From: Oscillospiraceae bacterium
GTDB taxonomy: Bacteria > Bacillota > Clostridia > Oscillospirales > Ruminococcaceae
Reading direction: 5' to 3'
DNA: 42,606 nt
Assembly (NCBI GenBank): GCA_028689635.1
Contig: JAQVCU010000014.1
Location: 1-42,606, forward strand
Within the stretch, counting starts at the first letter, position 1. Each line of letters starts with the position of its first letter. The notes beneath the pieces were generated by a model. It saw only the letters and a list, made by a program, of their open reading frames with translations, had not been told where the DNA came from and did no database searches. The position numbers and the translations under genes were made by a program. Positions 39,286-42,606 of the stretch are shown in pieces.

Positions 39286-42099
39286 TTACCTTTCCTGAAC
39301 AGCGCCAACAAGCTCCTCCAGCGTCCGGTACAGGCGTTCCGGCTCGATGGGCTTTGCCAGGTGGACGTTCATGCCCGCCTCGCGGCATTGGCGCACATCC
39401 TCTGCATAGGCGTTGGCCGTCATGGCGATGATAGGGATCTGCGCGGCGTCCGGCCGGGGCAGGGCGCGGATCCTCCGCGTGGCCTCCAGCCCGTCCATCT
39501 CCGGCATGCGGATATCCATCAGCACCGCGTCAAAATACCCGGGGGCGCAGGATGCAAATTTTTCCACGCCGCTTTTTCCATCCCGTGCGGCCTCCACGCT
39601 CACGCCCCGTTTTTCCAGCAGCCTGCACGCGATCTCGATGTTCATGGGATGATCCTCGCACAAAAGGACCCGCTTGCCCTCAAGGACGCCCCGGCCCACA
39701 GCCTTCATTTTCGCAGTCTCGCCGGCAGGCGCCGCGTCGCCCACGATCGGGGCGCACAGTTCCACTGTAAAGGCCGTGCCCTGCTCCGGCGCGCTTTGGC
39801 AGGTGATGGTGCCCCCCATGGCGGCTACGAGCGCCTTAACGATGGAAAGGCCCAGGCCGTTGCCCTCCCCGGCGGCTCCTCCGCGGTTTTCTTGCTCAAA
39901 CGCGCCGTAAAGCCGTGTTTTTTGAAATTCCTCGGTCATTCCGATCCCATCGTCCCGCACGGTAAAGCGAAGCTTCAGCCTTTCCCCTTCCAGCTTTTCC
40001 GTCTCGATCAGCAGCTCCACATGGCCGCCCTCCGGCGTGAATTTAATGGCGTTGTTCACCAGGTTGACGACGATCTGCTGCAGGCGCAGCTTATCCAGGC
40101 TGAGGAGCTTGCGCTGGGTGTTCACCCGCTCCATCTTGAGGGAAACGCCCTTCTGCTCCGCCCGGGGCCGGAGGATGTTTTCCATGGTGCGGATAAAATC
40201 GTCGCTGGCGTAAGGCTCCGGGTTCAGCACAAAGCGCCCGGTCTCGATCTTGCGCATATCCAGAGTATCGTTGATCAGCCCCAACAGATATTTGCCCGCC
40301 TCGTTGATCTTGCCGTGATACTCCACGGCCTCCTCCAGCGTGGCGCTTTCCATGCCAAACCCGGAAAAGCTGATAACGGCATTCATCGGCGTGCGCATAT
40401 CGTGGCTCATATGGGCAAAAAAGTCGCTTTTTGAGGCGTTTGCTTGCACCAGCTCTTCGTTTTTGATCCGCAGCTGCGCCGCCTGCCGCGCCTGCATGCG
40501 GGAGCGGTACAGGAAAAAGCCCGTCCCCATCAGCAGGATGCACAGGGCCGCCACGCAGGCGGTAAAGGCCAGGGGCGGATAGCGGATGATGTTGGAAAGG
40601 GAAAAGGTGCGTCCGGTCAAGATGGTGTTGTCGGTGTTGATCTGCTGGATCTCCTCCCCGGAGATCGAAGAGATTGTTTTGTTGAGGACGGAGATCAGCC
40701 GGGGATCGGCGTCTGCCGAAACGCCCAATCCCACTGGCAGCTGCACCGAGATCCCCGGCAGCAGCATCAGATCCGGGCTCTCCTGCAAAATTCCCGTGGT
40801 CTGCACCTGCAGCGCGGAAAGAAAGGCCAGCTCCGCTTCCCCCCGTTTCACCGCCTCCAGGCATTCTTCCGTCGAATCCAGGTTGACGACCTCCCACCGG
40901 GGATGCTGGGTCCTGATGTGCTGGGTCATCCCCACCAGCGAACGGCTCACCGCCACCTGCAGCGCCTCCGCGGTATTGATGGCCGCGCCCTTGCGGCACA
41001 CTGCAAGGCTCTGCTCCTCCGTGTAGGTATAGCTGCCCACCAGGTGGTACCGGTCCGCCAGGACATCGTCCACATAGACCCCGGCGATGAGATCCGCGCC
41101 GCCCTGCCGCATCAGTTCCCAGGAATCCGCCAGGGACGGCGTCTGCACGATCTGCAGCGAAAGCCCGCTGCGCTGGGCGATCAGATCCAGGATGTCCACA
41201 TCAACGCCCTGATAGGCCCCCGTCTTCTCATCATACCACTCAAAGGGATAGTTGCTGCTGTCGCACACCACCCGCAGCGGCCCGGCGGAGGCGATGTATT
41301 CCGCCTCCGAACGGGTAAACATCTTGATAAAATCGCTGGCCGCCCCGTAGTATTTTTCCGTCAGGGACGCTGTGAAATAGGGATCCTCCAGGTTAATATG
41401 GTAAAGCGCCTCGTTCAGCTCCTCCAGAAGTGAGCTGTTCTCTTTGTTAGTAATAAAATACGCCGGCATAAAGTCGCACTTCGCCAGCATCTTCTGGCCC
41501 TCACCAACGCTGAGGCCGCCCATGACGATGGCGTCCACCTCGCCGCTGCTCAAAGCCGCCTGCAGCCGATCATAGTTGGGATAATCCTTCTGCCGGTAGC
41601 CAAAGCCCTTTTTCTCGGCGTAGCGGGCGAAGGCTTCGTTGAGGAAATTCCCCTGGATCACCCCTACCGTAATACCGTCATAATAGGCAAAATCCTCATA
41701 ATAAAGCGCGTCGTTGTCTTTGTTCGCCAACAGCGCCACATAGTCCACGCAGCAGGAGATGGTGCTAAAGCCATATTTTTCCGCCCGCTCCTCGCTATAT
41801 TCGGCAGGGAACAGCAGGTCGATCTCGCCTCGCTCCAGCCAGTCCATGCACTCGTTCCAGGTACCATGGACATATTCATACTTCCAGCCCGTATACCGGC
41901 TGATCCGGCGGAGATAATCGGCGCCGTAACCGCTGACCGTATCGCCGTCCTGGATAAAAAAATTCTCAATATCTACGCAGCCCACACGGACGGTGCGCTC
42001 CGGCTCGGCCACCGCCGCGGACGCGCAGCCGCCGGACAAAAAAGCGGCGCATAGCAATGCCGCCAACGCCCTGTATAGCTTATCGGCTCGTTTGGACAT
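39286..42099 (-). CDS. BvgS-like hybrid sensor histidine kinase with two solute-binding domains
   Basis: The 937-residue protein has an N-terminal export signal with a marginal lipobox (LSGGC, Cys25), two periplasmic-binding (SBP_bac_3-like) domains at about 36-260 and 270-480, and one membrane segment at about 511-531. A HisKA domain carries [10 protein letters not shown] (phospho-His566), then HATPase_c (N-box near 682, [10 protein letters not shown] near 748-757) and a receiver domain with LMDIRMP (Asp862) and K916. It should sense an amino-acid-like or nutrient ligand outside and relay phosphate to a separate protein, as no HPt or DNA-binding domain is attached and no response regulator is adjacent. 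The ATG at 42099 is preceded by GAGGGAG. Confidence 0.9.
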   Translation of the reverse strand: MSKRADKLYRALAALLCAAFLSGGCASAAVAEPERTVRVGCVDIENFFIQDGDTVSGYGADYLRRISRYTGWKYEYVHGTWNECMDWLERGEIDLLFPAEYSEERAEKYGFSTISCCVDYVALLANKDNDALYYEDFAYYDGITVGVIQGNFLNEAFARYAEKKGFGYRQKDYPNYDRLQAALSSGEVDAIVMGGLSVGEGQKMLAKCDFMPAYFITNKENSSLLEELNEALYHINLEDPYFTASLTEKYYGAASDFIKMFTRSEAEYIASAGPLRVVCDSSNYPFEWYDEKTGAYQGVDVDILDLIAQRSGLSLQIVQTPSLADSWELMRQGGADLIAGVYVDDVLADRYHLVGSYTYTEEQSLAVCRKGAAINTAEALQVAVSRSLVGMTQHIRTQHPRWEVVNLDSTEECLEAVKRGEAELAFLSALQVQTTGILQESPDLMLLPGISVQLPVGLGVSADADPRLISVLNKTISSISGEEIQQINTDNTILTGRTFSLSNIIRYPPLAFTACVAALCILLMGTGFFLYRSRMQARQAAQLRIKNEELVQANASKSDFFAHMSHDMRTPMNAVISFSGFGMESATLEEAVEYHGKINEAGKYLLGLINDTLDMRKIETGRFVLNPEPYASDDFIRTMENILRPRAEQKGVSLKMERVNTQRKLLSLDKLRLQQIVVNLVNNAIKFTPEGGHVELLIETEKLEGERLKLRFTVRDDGIGMTEEFQKTRLYGAFEQENRGGAAGEGNGLGLSIVKALVAAMGGTITCQSAPEQGTAFTVELCAPIVGDAAPAGETAKMKAVGRGVLEGKRVLLCEDHPMNIEIACRLLEKRGVSVEAARDGKSGVEKFASCAPGYFDAVLMDIRMPEMDGLEATRRIRALPRPDAAQIPIIAMTANAYAEDVRQCREAGMNVHLAKPIEPERLYRTLEELVGAVQER

Positions 42100-42157
42100 T
42101 TTCTCCCTCTTTTCCCGGTTTTGCCCGCAAAAAGGAAAACCGCGCGCTTGATTTGGC

Positions 42158-42184
42158 GTTCCACGGCTCTTTTGTCTGTGGAAC
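42158..42184. repeat. 7-bp inverted repeat upstream of the hybrid kinase gene
   Basis: GTTCCAC and GTGGAAC flank a 13-nt loop. It could be a hairpin in the kinase leader or an operator. The 308-nt stretch 42100-42407 holds this repeat, an AT-rich zone near 42210-42245 where a minus-strand promoter probably lies, and the promoter of the next gene. Confidence 0.35.
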
Positions 42185-42316
42185 AGCGTATTTCAACAAA
42201 ATTCCGTTCCATATATCGTCATTCTATTGTATATATTACATCAAAGTTCTTTCAGATGCAATCCGGCGGCAGAAAATCCAAAGGGGGGGAAATCCCGGGG
42301 CAGGATCCTGCTTTTC

Positions 42317-42345
42317 TTGTCTTTTTCCCCTGCCGGTGCTACAAT
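42317..42345 (+). promoter_or_regulatory. Sigma-A promoter of the right-edge lipoprotein gene
   Basis: TTGTCT and TACAAT are 17 nt apart, 62 nt upstream of the ATG at 42408. Confidence 0.75.
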
Positions 42346-42407
42346 AAAAACACTGCCGTCAGGCGCGGAACGCGCCGGGGCGGCAAAACAGAAAGGATCT
42401 TACCGCC

Positions 42408-42606
42408 ATGAAAATATTTTCTCGCCTTCTGACCGCGGCCGCGGCGGCCCTGCTGCTGCTCTCCGCCTGCGGAAAAGCCCCCGACGCCCCTTCTCAGCCC
42501 GCCGGTGGGCCGGAAAGCGTCTCTTCCTCCCAATCTGCGGCTGGGCCGGAGAGTATCTCCTCCCAGCCCGCCGCCGAAATCGGGGCCGCCGCGCCCGTGT
42601 GGAACG
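42408..42606 (+). CDS. Lipoprotein, N-terminal part cut by the window edge
   Basis: The 66 visible residues start MKIFSRLLTAAAAALLLL and have a clear lipobox LSAC (Cys21). A Ser/Pro/Gly-rich linker follows with two copies of a GGPESVSS/AGPESISS unit, then EIGAAAPVWN before the edge. Such a linker is typical of solute-binding or other surface lipoproteins; the folded domain is outside the window, so no function can be given. The ribosome site is AAAGGA at 9-10 nt. Confidence 0.8.
   Translation, partial: MKIFSRLLTAAAAALLLLSACGKAPDAPSQPAGGPESVSSSQSAAGPESISSQPAAEIGAAAPVWN

Noticed and set aside
1-42606. CRISPR array, insertion sequence, prophage, tRNA or rRNA
   Set aside because: No spaced direct-repeat array, transposase, integrase, cloverleaf or rRNA-like stretch was seen on reading both strands by eye; a tRNAscan or ISfinder run was not possible.

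Overview
The window looks like a chromosomal segment of a GC-rich member of the Clostridia, probably an Oscillospiraceae/Ruminococcaceae-type anaerobe. Supporting signs are strong AGGAGG-type ribosome binding sites, sigma-A promoters with 16-18 nt spacers, the Firmicutes order scpA-scpB-(DUF2953)-gerW-dacB-rluB, remA next to gmk and rpoZ, and a GerW-type sporulation protein. I found no tRNA, rRNA, CRISPR array, transposase or phage gene. Most of the window is ordinary core genome; the unusual material lies in the control regions and in a few accessory operons.

Layout from left to right. 1-3234 (minus): yloC-remA-gmk-rpoZ-priA housekeeping operon, with priA cut by the left edge. 3482-6789 (minus): three genes that match the three subunits of a biotin-dependent transcarboxylase. 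7257-8102 (plus): a TIM-barrel sugar isomerase-like protein. 8338-14063 (minus): one long operon for a membrane metalloprotease, ScpA, ScpB, DUF2953, GerW, a D,D-carboxypeptidase with an apparent frameshift, RluB and a small acetyltransferase-like protein. 14370-14558 (plus): rpmB. 14745-20104 (minus): DUF512 radical-SAM protein, der, plsY and gpsA, preceded by yceD-rpmF. 20231-22293 (minus): cinA coupled to a MerR regulator. 22421-24106 (minus): ECF sigma factor, its putative anti-sigma factor and a small membrane protein.

24307-25396 (plus): a split chromate-transporter pair. 25508-27373 (minus): a cobalamin-riboswitch operon encoding a DUF4430 protein, an ECF-transporter S component and a papain-like amidase. 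27389-29337 (minus): a YtrA-type GntR/ABC operon with a perfect operator. 29436-30704 (plus): metY-like gene. 30822-32783 (minus): a SARP-like regulator with a degenerate GGDEF-like tail and a conserved hypothetical gene whose promoter carries an 11-bp-spaced direct repeat. 32923-34880 (minus): DUF4867, sfsA, yaiI. 34992-35786 (plus): amidohydrolase. 36017-38156 (plus): a MATE efflux pump and a pentapeptide-repeat protein behind a leader terminator. 38168-39145 (minus): WYL regulator. 39286-42099 (minus): BvgS-like hybrid histidine kinase. 42408-end (plus): start of a lipoprotein.

The best leads for something new are: (1) the SARP/pseudo-GGDEF regulator and its likely target gene; (2) the MATE plus pentapeptide operon behind an attenuator-like leader; (3) the cobalamin-riboswitch operon with an antiterminator pairing that can be read from the sequence; (4) the A6 frameshift that separates the carboxypeptidase from its tryptophan-rich membrane anchor.
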